From Polaribacter sp. (GTDB lineage: Bacteria > Bacteroidota > Bacteroidia > Flavobacteriales > Flavobacteriaceae), in contig JAQWGI010000033.1 in NCBI GenBank assembly GCA_029238315.1, positions 62,001 to 126,000 of the forward strand: DNA of 64,000 nt. Reading direction: 5' to 3'. The notes under the pieces were generated by a model that did no database searches, was not told the origin of the DNA, and saw only the letters and a program-made list of their open reading frames with translations. Position numbers and translations under genes: made by a program. Positions within the stretch are counted from its first letter, which is position 1. Each line of letters begins with the position of its first letter. Positions 7,418 to 14,134 of the stretch are shown here, one piece after another.

Positions 7418-8764
7418 TTAATTGATTTCTAAAGGGTTAATAGCTTCATTATAAGGTCCTGATTTTATCTTCTTATTCATAGAATATAAGAATAAAAGCA
7501 ATAGAAAACTGTAAACGACCATAAACAGAATTAAAGAAAAAAGAATCTGATTTGCAGAAACCTCTTGAGAAAAACCTTCACTAGTTTTTAGATGTCCATA
7601 CACAATCCATGGTTGTCTACCCATTTCTGCAGCAAACCAGCCTACTTGATTGGCAATTTGTGGCAATATTACAGAAAAAGCAAAAATTTGAAGCAACCAT
7701 CTTTTGTCAAAAAGCTTACCTCGCCACCATAAATAAGAGGCATACAATGTTAATGCAATTAAGAACATTCCTATAGAAATCATAATATGATAAAATTGAA
7801 ATACAGCATTTACCTGACTTGGCTGTTCATCTTTAGGAAATGCATTTAAACCTGTAATTGGGGCTTTAAAATCTTGATGCACTAAAAAAGACAATCCTCC
7901 TGGTATTCCTAGCCCTGTTACTTTTTGAGTTTCATTATCTACCCATCCGAAGAGATATAAATCGGCCGGAGCAGATTTGTCATAATGCCCCTCTAATGCC
8001 GCTAATTTAGCTGGTTGATTTTTAGCAACGCCATCTGCAGAACTATGTCCAGATAATAATTGAGAAAACGAAACTATTGTTGCAACTAATAGCGCAATTT
8101 TAAAACCTTTTTTAGAAATAGCTACATACCTACCTTTTAAAAGATAATAAGCATGAACGCTTAAAACTAAAAAAGCTCCTGCTAAAAAGGCTCCTTGCCA
8201 AACATGGATAATTCTGTCTACACTTGATGGATTAAATACCATTTGCCAAAAATCTGTAACTTCGGCTCTTGCATTAAACCCTTCGCCAACAATATGATAG
8301 CCCGCTGGTGTTTGTTGCCAACTATTGGCTACCACAATCCAAACAGCAGAAAACATAGAGCCTAAGAAAACACCTATCGTAGAAATAAAATGAACCCTGG
8401 GTGAAACTCTATTCCAACCAAAAAGTAAAACGCCTAAAAACGTACTTTCTAACCCGAAAGCAAACAAGCCTTCTGCTGCTAAAGCACTACCAAAAATATC
8501 ACCAACATATCTAGAGTAAACGGCCCAATTGGTACCAAATTCAAACTCCATTATAATTCCTGTTGCAACTCCAATACCAAAAGTAATGGCAAATATTTTT
8601 AACCAGAACCGGGTTAAAACTTCGTAGTGTTTGTTACCTGTTTTAAGATACAAGCCTTCAGTTATTACCATTATTAAACCGATACCAATACTTAAAGGTG
8701 GGTATATATAATGAAAGGCAATCGTAAAGGCAAATTGAATTCTTGCTAATATTTCAACATCCAT
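7418..8764 (-). CDS. cydA: Cytochrome bd ubiquinol/menaquinol oxidase subunit I
   Basis: CydA carries the three hemes and the quinol site. In this protein of 448 residues I can place the heme ligands His18 (heme b595/d side), His187 and Met328 (heme b558), the proton-path acids Glu98 and Glu106 in the run DIFGSALAAEGLFAFGLES, and the Q-loop pair Lys253/Glu258 in PAKLAALEG. GRQPW at 382-386 is intact. The loop between the PAKLAALEG motif and Met328 is only about 70 residues, which makes this the short Q-loop type, as in many CIO-like oxidases. The gene follows the methyltransferase by 30 bp, with no promoter visible between. Bd oxidases tolerate sulfide, cyanide and NO better than heme-copper oxidases, which suits the adjacent SQR. 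Confidence 0.97.
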   Translation of the reverse strand: MDVEILARIQFAFTIAFHYIYPPLSIGIGLIMVITEGLYLKTGNKHYEVLTRFWLKIFAITFGIGVATGIIMEFEFGTNWAVYSRYVGDIFGSALAAEGLFAFGLESTFLGVLLFGWNRVSPRVHFISTIGVFLGSMFSAVWIVVANSWQQTPAGYHIVGEGFNARAEVTDFWQMVFNPSSVDRIIHVWQGAFLAGAFLVLSVHAYYLLKGRYVAISKKGFKIALLVATIVSFSQLLSGHSSADGVAKNQPAKLAALEGHYDKSAPADLYLFGWVDNETQKVTGLGIPGGLSFLVHQDFKAPITGLNAFPKDEQPSQVNAVFQFYHIMISIGMFLIALTLYASYLWWRGKLFDKRWLLQIFAFSVILPQIANQVGWFAAEMGRQPWIVYGHLKTSEGFSQEVSANQILFSLILFMVVYSFLLLLFLYSMNKKIKSGPYNEAINPLEIN

Positions 8765-8794
8765 AATGTTACTTTTTAATCTGTTTATTCTTAT

Positions 8795-9373
8795 TTATAT
8801 TGACAGTTTCACAAACAGTTCCATCCCTTGTCTATTTGGATAAGAGTTGTAACTAGGTTGCATTTGTATGCTCTTAAAAAAAGGAGTAAAATACGTTAAA
8901 TACTCTTTTTGATTGCCGCCAAAAGGTGGATGCTCTTCGTTTAAATCCGCCTCAAAAAGCAACCCAACCAATAGCCCTTTTGGTGCTAAAAGCGTTTGCA
9001 TTTTTTCTGCATAGTTTGGTCTTAATGCTGGATCTAAAGCACAGAAAAAAGTTTGTTCAATAATTAAGTCAAACGAGCCCTTTAGCTCAAAAAAATCTCC
9101 ATGAATTAATTGTGCCTCAGGAAAGTTTGGAACTCTTTTTTGTATGTTTTCCAGTGCACTTATTGCCAGGTCTACTACAAAAACATTTTTAAAACCTTTG
9201 TTAAAAAGATACTCGGCCTCGTAAGAGTTTCCGGCTCCCGGAATTAAAATGGAAAGCTCGTTGTTTTCTAACTGGTCGAAATAAGCTTTTAACGGTGGCG
9301 AAACTTCACCCAAATCCCAACCTGTTTTATTTTGCTGGTATTTATTTTCCCAAAAAACTTCATTAAAGAGCAT
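8795..9373 (-). CDS. SAM-dependent thiol methyltransferase, TPMT family
   Basis: This protein of 192 residues belongs to the thiopurine S-methyltransferase family. Family marks are FWENKYQQNKTGWDLG (8-23), SPPL directly after, the SAM loop SILIPGAGNSYEAEYL, and EQTFFCALDP near residue 105. Members methylate thiols, thiopurines, or selenium and tellurium compounds. Here the gene lies in one run with thioredoxin, cytochrome bd and SQR, so small thiols such as sulfide or methanethiol are attractive substrates, but the sequence does not prove this. The ATG at 9373 is 20 bp after the small gene at 9394-9525, and cydA follows after 30 bp, which suggests a single transcript. Confidence 0.85.
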   Translation of the reverse strand: MLFNEVFWENKYQQNKTGWDLGEVSPPLKAYFDQLENNELSILIPGAGNSYEAEYLFNKGFKNVFVVDLAISALENIQKRVPNFPEAQLIHGDFFELKGSFDLIIEQTFFCALDPALRPNYAEKMQTLLAPKGLLVGLLFEADLNEEHPPFGGNQKEYLTYFTPFFKSIQMQPSYNSYPNRQGMELFVKLSI

Positions 9374-9393
9374 CTTTCATATTTTGCAATAAT

Positions 9394-9525
9394 TTATTCT
9401 TTTTTCTTTTTATCTGTAGACATTAACAAGAAAACAGCTGCAACTAAGCCAACGCAAACAACAGCAAAAACTCCGATTAAAATGGTTCCGTTTGTCCAAG
9501 AAACTAAAGGTATATTTTGTAACAT
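9394..9525 (-). CDS. Small single-pass membrane protein of 43 residues
   Basis: The frame from ATG at 9525 to TAA at 9394 reads MLQNIPLVSWTNG..., then a strong hydrophobic helix (about residues 14-35, TILIGVFAVVCVGLVAAVFL) and a lysine-rich tail STDKKKKE. The topology should be N-out, C-in by the positive-inside rule. It lies 68 bp after thioredoxin and 20 bp before the methyltransferase, all on the minus strand. The function is unknown. A short helper subunit for the bd oxidase encoded downstream is possible by analogy with CydX, yet no sequence relation is visible. Confidence 0.7.
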   Translation of the reverse strand: MLQNIPLVSWTNGTILIGVFAVVCVGLVAAVFLLMSTDKKKKE

Positions 9526-9575
9526 TTTATATTGATTTTATACTTCAAAAATCTAATAAAGATCTCATTTAAAAC

Positions 9576-9589
9576 ATGACGGATATCAT
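9576..9589. promoter_or_regulatory. Imperfect FNR-like palindrome upstream of the small gene
   Basis: On the minus strand the sequence is ATGATATCCGTCAT, with outer arms ATGA/TCAT and a central TGAT-N4-GTCA, which resembles an FNR box with one changed base. A TAGATTTT element stands 20 nt downstream. Spacing and sequence differ from the GTAAC-N4-GTTAC sites, so a separate regulator would be needed. Weak evidence. Confidence 0.25.
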
Positions 9590-9593
9590 CTTT

Positions 9594-9893
9594 TTAATTG
9601 CTGTGTGCTTTTATAATGCTTGTTAACTCGTTTTTTTGCAAGACACCAGACTGTCTCCAGCACTGCTCTCCTTTTTTAAATAAAATAAGTGTTGGCACTC
9701 CTTTTACTTGATATTTAGCTGCTAAACTTTGATTTTTATCAACATTAATTTTAATAATAGAAACAGCTTCTCCTATTGCGTCTTTGACTTCTTTTAAAAT
9801 AGGGTTCATCATTTTACAAGGACCACACCACTCTGCAAAAAAATCTACTAAAACAGGTTTGTCTTTATTTATAATTTCTAAAAACTTACTCAT
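9594..9893 (-). CDS. trxA: Thioredoxin
   Basis: This is a cytosolic dithiol-disulfide oxidoreductase of 99 residues, slightly shorter than the usual 105-110. The active site WCGPCK is at residues 22-27 (in DFFAEWCGPCKMMNP), the cis-proline motif GVPTLILFKKGE sits near residue 70, and no signal peptide is present. It starts 11 bp after the cytochrome lipoprotein gene, so the two are cotranscribed. In this neighbourhood it may keep thiols reduced or release sulfur from persulfides formed by SQR, which is inference. It may not be the only thioredoxin of the cell. Confidence 0.93.
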   Translation of the reverse strand: MSKFLEIINKDKPVLVDFFAEWCGPCKMMNPILKEVKDAIGEAVSIIKINVDKNQSLAAKYQVKGVPTLILFKKGEQCWRQSGVLQKNELTSIIKAHSN

Positions 9894-9904
9894 ACAAATG
9901 AATT

Positions 9905-10885
9905 TTATTTATTAAAAGTAACACTCCAAATACCTCTTACTTGATTTTCTGAATATCCAAACGCTAAATCTTGTGGATATAATTTATGAATTTGTGTTAA
10001 GGTTGATGATTTAATTTCTTCACCAGGTTTTCCATGGCATTGTAAACACATATTATTTGTTTTAATCGGATAATATACCTCTACGTTATCTAAAGATTCT
10101 ACAACAATAGGCTTAGATTCTTTAAGTAATCTTGCATCTTCTTTAAAGATGTTTATGTAGCCATTTTCTATATTATTTGAAACATTTTTAGGGTTTCTAG
10201 GCTTGTCCGATACTCTCTTAATAGTCGCTTTATGAACAATAGACATACTGTCTGTTAATGGATGTGCTTTAATATTACAAAATTTCAATGCCGCCAAAGT
10301 TCCTTCTTTTTGGATTTTTCCCATTAAATTTTTCCCTAATTCAGATTTTGTAGACAAAGCATATTTTAGCCCTCTTTCATCATAAGGCAAATTTTCAATA
10401 AGGCCTGCCTGATTGTCATTCATTTCCTTTTCTTTTCCTTGACCATGTTCTTCTTTTTCATGGGCATCAAACCATTCTGGTTTTTCTATCTCATTATCAA
10501 AAAGATAATCTGCAATTAAATCGATCGTTTTTTTAGGAAAAGGAGTCTTTGGCATTATTCCAAATTTTTTAATTGCTCCGGGCATTTTTGAATTCTCTTT
10601 GGATGGGTTTATAATCCAGTCTTGAATACCTTTTTTAAATTCTTCTTTAGTAACTTTAGAAGATTTGTAGTGCTTTTTCACAGCAATCATTGGTGGCGCA
10701 ATTCTGTTATCGTGGCTTCCTGCTGGGTTATGACACACGTAGCAATTGGTTTCCATTAGTTTTTTTCCTGGATGTGACTGTAATTTTTTTACTTGGTTTT
10801 TAGAGGCTTTTTCATAAGTTGGTTTTTCTGAATTTTGACAACTTACAAAAAACAATACAGAAATAAGTGTAATAATTGTTCTCAT
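9905..10885 (-). CDS. Diheme c-type cytochrome lipoprotein with Tll0287-like (DUF3365) domain
   Basis: This exported protein of 326 residues starts at ATG 10885 with a lipoprotein signal (MRTIITLISVLFFVSC, Cys16). An N-terminal monoheme cytochrome c domain has CYVCH at 48-52 and a likely axial Met in FGIMPKTPF near 114. A linker rich in Glu and Lys (about 145-160) leads to a Tll0287/DUF3365-type domain that ends with the second heme motif CLQCH near 285. Proteins with this domain are heme-based sensors or electron carriers. The frame is open 8 codons further upstream, but the -7 box at 10895-10902 rules that start out. It is the first gene of the thioredoxin-methyltransferase-cyd run and carries a Crp/Fnr-type site. 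Confidence 0.85.
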   Translation of the reverse strand: MRTIITLISVLFFVSCQNSEKPTYEKASKNQVKKLQSHPGKKLMETNCYVCHNPAGSHDNRIAPPMIAVKKHYKSSKVTKEEFKKGIQDWIINPSKENSKMPGAIKKFGIMPKTPFPKKTIDLIADYLFDNEIEKPEWFDAHEKEEHGQGKEKEMNDNQAGLIENLPYDERGLKYALSTKSELGKNLMGKIQKEGTLAALKFCNIKAHPLTDSMSIVHKATIKRVSDKPRNPKNVSNNIENGYINIFKEDARLLKESKPIVVESLDNVEVYYPIKTNNMCLQCHGKPGEEIKSSTLTQIHKLYPQDLAFGYSENQVRGIWSVTFNK

Positions 10886-10894
10886 TTTTTGCTG

Positions 10895-10938
10895 TAAAAT
10901 TAAAAACATTTAACAAATACACCTGTAACATTAGTTAC
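10895..10938 (-). promoter_or_regulatory. Promoter of the cytochrome c/thioredoxin/cyd operon with Crp/Fnr-type palindrome
   Basis: GTAACATTAGTTAC at 10925-10938 (16 bp perfect if the flanking T and A are counted) is followed on the minus strand after 22 nt by TAATTTTA at 10895-10902, close to TAnnTTTG. The ATG comes 9 bp later. The palindrome begins 6 bp after the stop codon of the Crp/Fnr regulator gene. Confidence 0.65.
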
Positions 10939-10944
10939 ATAAAA

Positions 10945-11577
10945 CTAAAGATTTAACAACGTAATTTGGTTTCTATTTAACTGAATTTCTTGTTTAATTT
11001 CTAACGCCTTTAATAAACGAGAAACTACAACTCTAGAGGTGTGTAGATCATTTGCGATCTCTTTGTGTGTTGCATGAATAACCTCGCTTCTGTTAATCAT
11101 CGCTTTGTCTTTTAAATACTTTAATAAACGCTCATCCATATTTAAAAAAGCAATGGTGTCTATAGCTTCTAAAAGCTCTTGCATTCTTTCATGATAACTT
11201 TGTAAAATAAAACTTTGCCAAGATTGATAGGTATTCATCCATTCGCCTATTTTTTGAACCGGTATCATTAAAAGGATTGTTTCTACTTCTGCAACGGCTC
11301 TAATTTTACTTTTTGATTGACCTATGCAACAGGTTATTGTCATTGCACACGTATCTCCTTGTTCTATAAAATAAAGCACCAATTCATCTCCATTTTCATC
11401 TTCTCTTAAGATTTTTATGGCTCCACTAATTATTAGTGGCATAAATTTTATAGAACTACCTATATCTATTAATTCTTGACCTTCTGGCACTTTTTTATAT
11501 TCGCCAACAGTAAGAATTTCTGACAATAACTCCTCTTCGAAAAGATGAGCATAATTAAAATTAAAATCTGGTTGCAT
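10945..11577 (-). CDS. Crp/Fnr family transcriptional regulator with a C-x5-CC cluster
   Basis: This protein of 210 residues has an N-terminal cyclic-nucleotide-binding-like barrel (about 15-110), a dimer helix (115-145) and a C-terminal winged helix. The HTH is THKEIANDLHTSRVVVSRLL (170-189). Residue Val184 stands where FNR has Glu209, which reads the G of TTGAT. This agrees with the GTAAC half-sites nearby, which have A in that position. Cys77, Cys83 and Cys84 (GDTCAMTITCCIG) lie in the barrel, and the N-terminal cysteines needed for an FNR iron-sulfur cluster are absent. I infer a thiol-based sensor. The gene is monocistronic or first in the block, with an 18-bp palindrome in its upstream region. 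Confidence 0.9.
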   Translation of the reverse strand: MQPDFNFNYAHLFEEELLSEILTVGEYKKVPEGQELIDIGSSIKFMPLIISGAIKILREDENGDELVLYFIEQGDTCAMTITCCIGQSKSKIRAVAEVETILLMIPVQKIGEWMNTYQSWQSFILQSYHERMQELLEAIDTIAFLNMDERLLKYLKDKAMINRSEVIHATHKEIANDLHTSRVVVSRLLKALEIKQEIQLNRNQITLLNL

Positions 11578-11613
11578 TGTTCTTTTTTAGATTGCTAAAA
11601 ATACAATTAAATT

Positions 11614-11631
11614 TTATTCTATTTAGAATAA
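11614..11631. promoter_or_regulatory. 18-bp perfect palindrome upstream of the Crp/Fnr gene
   Basis: TTATTCTA-TT-TAGAATAA (8-2-8) lies between the divergent Crp/Fnr gene (ATG 11577) and the acetyltransferase-like gene (11691). It could bind a dimeric regulator of either gene. Its composition recalls Fur/PerR-like boxes, but the symmetry differs. It has no similarity to the GTAAC sites. Confidence 0.4.
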
Positions 11632-11690
11632 TCGTTTTTAGTAGATTGTTTTTCTTTTTGTACTTTCGGTTTATCTAAAATGAACTTTAC

Positions 11691-12851
11691 TTGAGTTTTC
11701 GCAAAAATCAATATACATCTTTATTTTTCTCCTCAATTACAGCAGTTACTGGTACAATTTGGAGTCAGTTAGGGTGCTCAAAAAACATCTATTTTCACCC
11801 CAATTATTTACTTTCTCTTGAAAAGAACAACCCTCAAATTAAATTTTCTTATTTAGTTTTATTAGATTCAGAAAAAAAACCTGTTGCGTTTGCAAGTATT
11901 CAAACAATTGACTTTCCTTTAGATGGCATTGAAAACTCTATAAAGCAAAACTTTCACTTATTAAAGTACTTTGGAAGACGACTGGGCGTTTTTCCTAAGT
12001 TAAAACCTATTAAATTAATGGTTTGTGGAAACGTTTTTGTAAGTGGAGAACATGGTGTTTTTATTAAAGAAAATGAGAACAAACATACCGTTCTAAAAAA
12101 AGTAGTTAAAGCAATTTCTAAAGAAACTGCTTCTGAAGATATTTCTATTTACTTGATAAAAGACTTTATCAAAGAATCTTTAAATATTACAAATAAACTG
12201 CTTCATTTAAATTATTATTCGTTTAATGTAGAGACCAATATGCAGTTAATTTTAGATGAAAAGTGGCTTTGTTTTGATGACTATTTAGCTGCCATGAAAA
12301 CCAAATTTAGAGTAAAAGCAAAACGCGCATTAACCCTCAGTAAAAGTTTAGTTGTAAAAGATAATTCAGAAGAAAGTATTAAAGAAATAATACCAGAAAT
12401 TACCAAACTATATAAAACTGTTTCAAATAAAGCCGTTTTTAATTTAGGAGATTTTAACCCAGAAACATACAGCTCCTTAAAAAATCAATTGGGAGAAAAT
12501 TACTTTTTAAAAAGCTACGAACACGAAGGTAAAGTTGTAGGTTTTATGTCTGGAATCATCAATAACACTTCTTTAGATGCACATTTTGTTGGAATTGATT
12601 ATTCACTAAACAAGCAAAAAGCAATTTATCAACGTATGCTTTACGATTATATTGAAATTGCCATCAGTAAAAAGTTAAAGACAATTAATTTTGGACGCAC
12701 TGCTAGCGAAATTAAAAGCTCTGTTGGTGCAACTCCACAAGAACTAACCTGTTATATTAGACATAAAAAAACAATTAAAAATAAGTTTATAAAGTATTTT
12801 TTAAGCTATATAGAAACCAAGCCTTTCAAACAACAAAAACCTTTTAAATAG
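11691..12851 (+). CDS. GNAT-fold acyltransferase-like protein
   Basis: This cytosolic protein of 386 residues looks like a GNAT or FemAB-like acyltransferase of unknown substrate. The C-terminal half (about 195-350) has the fold's typical parts: YLAAMKTKFRVKAKRA, EHEGKVVGFMSGI near 280, DAHFVGIDYSLNKQKAIYQRMLYDYIE near 300, and INFGRTASEIKSSVGA near 340. The start is unusual: the only in-frame choice is TTG at 11691, since an in-frame TAA stands at 11676 and no ATG occurs for more than 100 codons. An ATG at 11680 in another frame stops after four codons. The gene stands alone; tesB follows after 55 bp but has its own -7 box. Confidence 0.7.
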   Translation: MSFRKNQYTSLFFSSITAVTGTIWSQLGCSKNIYFHPNYLLSLEKNNPQIKFSYLVLLDSEKKPVAFASIQTIDFPLDGIENSIKQNFHLLKYFGRRLGVFPKLKPIKLMVCGNVFVSGEHGVFIKENENKHTVLKKVVKAISKETASEDISIYLIKDFIKESLNITNKLLHLNYYSFNVETNMQLILDEKWLCFDDYLAAMKTKFRVKAKRALTLSKSLVVKDNSEESIKEIIPEITKLYKTVSNKAVFNLGDFNPETYSSLKNQLGENYFLKSYEHEGKVVGFMSGIINNTSLDAHFVGIDYSLNKQKAIYQRMLYDYIEIAISKKLKTINFGRTASEIKSSVGATPQELTCYIRHKKTIKNKFIKYFLSYIETKPFKQQKPFK

Positions 12852-12876
12852 GAGGGCTTAAAGAAGTAAATCTATT

Positions 12877-12884
12877 TATCTTTG
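12877..12884 (+). promoter_or_regulatory. -7 promoter element of tesB
   Basis: TATCTTTG is a full match to TAnnTTTG, 22 bp before the tesB ATG at 12907. No good -33 TTTG is visible at the normal distance. Confidence 0.5.
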
Positions 12885-12906
12885 TAAAAAAATACTCGCT
12901 TAATTT

Positions 12907-13773
12907 ATGAAGTCTATCGAAGATTTAATTGCTGTTCTTACCTTAGAAAAAAAATCAGAAAACGAATTTATTGGCATCAGTAAAGACATTGGGAGTCCAA
13001 ATGTTTTTGGAGGTCAGGTTTTGGCGCAAGCCTTAAGCGCTGCTCATAATAGTGTTACTGAAGATCGTGTTTTACATTCTTTACACTCTTATTTTTTAGA
13101 GGCAGGAGACTTGAAAATACCCATTACATATTTAGTTAACAATATGAGAAATGGAGGCAGTTTTTCTACTCGAAGAGTTACCGCTAAACAAAATGATAAA
13201 ACTATTTTTATTTTGTCTGCATCTTTTCATAAAAAAGAAAAAGGACACGAGCATCAACAAGCTATAGAAAAAAACATAAAACAGCCAGAAGAGCTATTAA
13301 GCTGGACAGACATGTTAACGCAGTTAGGAGATTTTTTGCCTAAAAAACTAAAATCTTTTTTAGAAATTGAACGCCCAATTGAATTTAAACCTACAACCAT
13401 TGTAAATCCTTTAGACTTAAAAGATTTACCTCCTTTTTCAGATGTTTGGTTTAAAGTAAAAGGAAGTTGTTTAAATGCAAAACTGGCTTTAAAACAACAA
13501 ATTTTAACCTATATTTCTGATTATAATATTTTAAACGCAACTTTATATCCAAATGCAAGTACTGCCAATTATGGCAATACACAAATGGCTAGTTTAGATC
13601 ATTCTATGTGGTTTTTTAGAGAATTTGATTTAGAAGATTGGATGCTATACAGAACAGAGTCTCCAAATGCATTTGGTGCTAGAGGTTTTGCAAGAGGAAA
13701 TATTTATACCAGAAGTGGAGATTTAATTGCCTCTGTTGCACAAGAAGGTTTAATTAGACCCTTAAAAAAATAA
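12907..13773 (+). CDS. tesB: Acyl-CoA thioesterase II
   Basis: TesB hydrolyses medium- and long-chain acyl-CoA to free fatty acid and CoA in the cytosol. The 288-residue length matches the family (E. coli 286). The double hot-dog layout is visible: GSPNVFGGQVLAQALSAA near 30-47 in the first half with LHSLHSYFLEAGD, RNGGSFSTRRVTAKQ near 82, and in the second half YISDYNILNATLYP, SLDHSMWFFREFDLEDWMLY and ARGFARGNIYTRSGDLIAS. Asp (in ISDYNIL), Ser/Thr and Gln of the catalytic set appear present. The next gene starts 4 bp after, so the pair is cotranscribed. Confidence 0.93.
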   Translation: MKSIEDLIAVLTLEKKSENEFIGISKDIGSPNVFGGQVLAQALSAAHNSVTEDRVLHSLHSYFLEAGDLKIPITYLVNNMRNGGSFSTRRVTAKQNDKTIFILSASFHKKEKGHEHQQAIEKNIKQPEELLSWTDMLTQLGDFLPKKLKSFLEIERPIEFKPTTIVNPLDLKDLPPFSDVWFKVKGSCLNAKLALKQQILTYISDYNILNATLYPNASTANYGNTQMASLDHSMWFFREFDLEDWMLYRTESPNAFGARGFARGNIYTRSGDLIASVAQEGLIRPLKK

Positions 13774-13777
13774 GATT

Positions 13778-14134
13778 ATGGATCCATATATATATGTAAT
13801 TTCTGTAAATGGCTTGTTGTTGTTCTTTAGTGTTGTTTTTTACTTTTTCCCTCCTAAAAAAATCAATAGCTTTTACGGATACAGAACAAATAAATCAATG
13901 AAAAATGAAGAAATATGGCATTTCGCAAATTCTTTTTTTAACAATACACTTGTTAAGTATGCTTCTATTTCATTTGCTGTAGCATTGCTTTTTGTTTTTA
14001 TAACTGCTGTTGATGTTACTTGGCAGCCAATGGTTTTTTTATTACTAACACTTGCTGTTGCTGTATTTAAAACAGAACAAAAATTGTCTGAAAATTTTGA
14101 TAGTGACGGAAATAAAATAAAATCTAAAAAATAG
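13778..14134 (+). CDS. SdpI family membrane protein
   Basis: This protein of 118 residues has three hydrophobic segments (about 6-24, 58-77 and 81-96) and the SdpI signature FPPKKINSFYGYRTNKSMKN (25-44) followed by WHFAN. In Bacillus, SdpI gives immunity to the SdpC toxin, but in most bacteria the family has no known job, and no toxin gene is present here. It lies 4 bp after tesB. Its last 11 bp overlap the end of the convergent TonB receptor gene (14124-16583), so no terminator fits between them. Confidence 0.85.
   Translation: MDPYIYVISVNGLLLFFSVVFYFFPPKKINSFYGYRTNKSMKNEEIWHFANSFFNNTLVKYASISFAVALLFVFITAVDVTWQPMVFLLLTLAVAVFKTEQKLSENFDSDGNKIKSKK

Noticed and set aside
13778..14134. Toxin-immunity pair suggested by the SdpI-like protein
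   Set aside because: No SdpC-like or other toxin gene lies near; the family is widespread without toxins.
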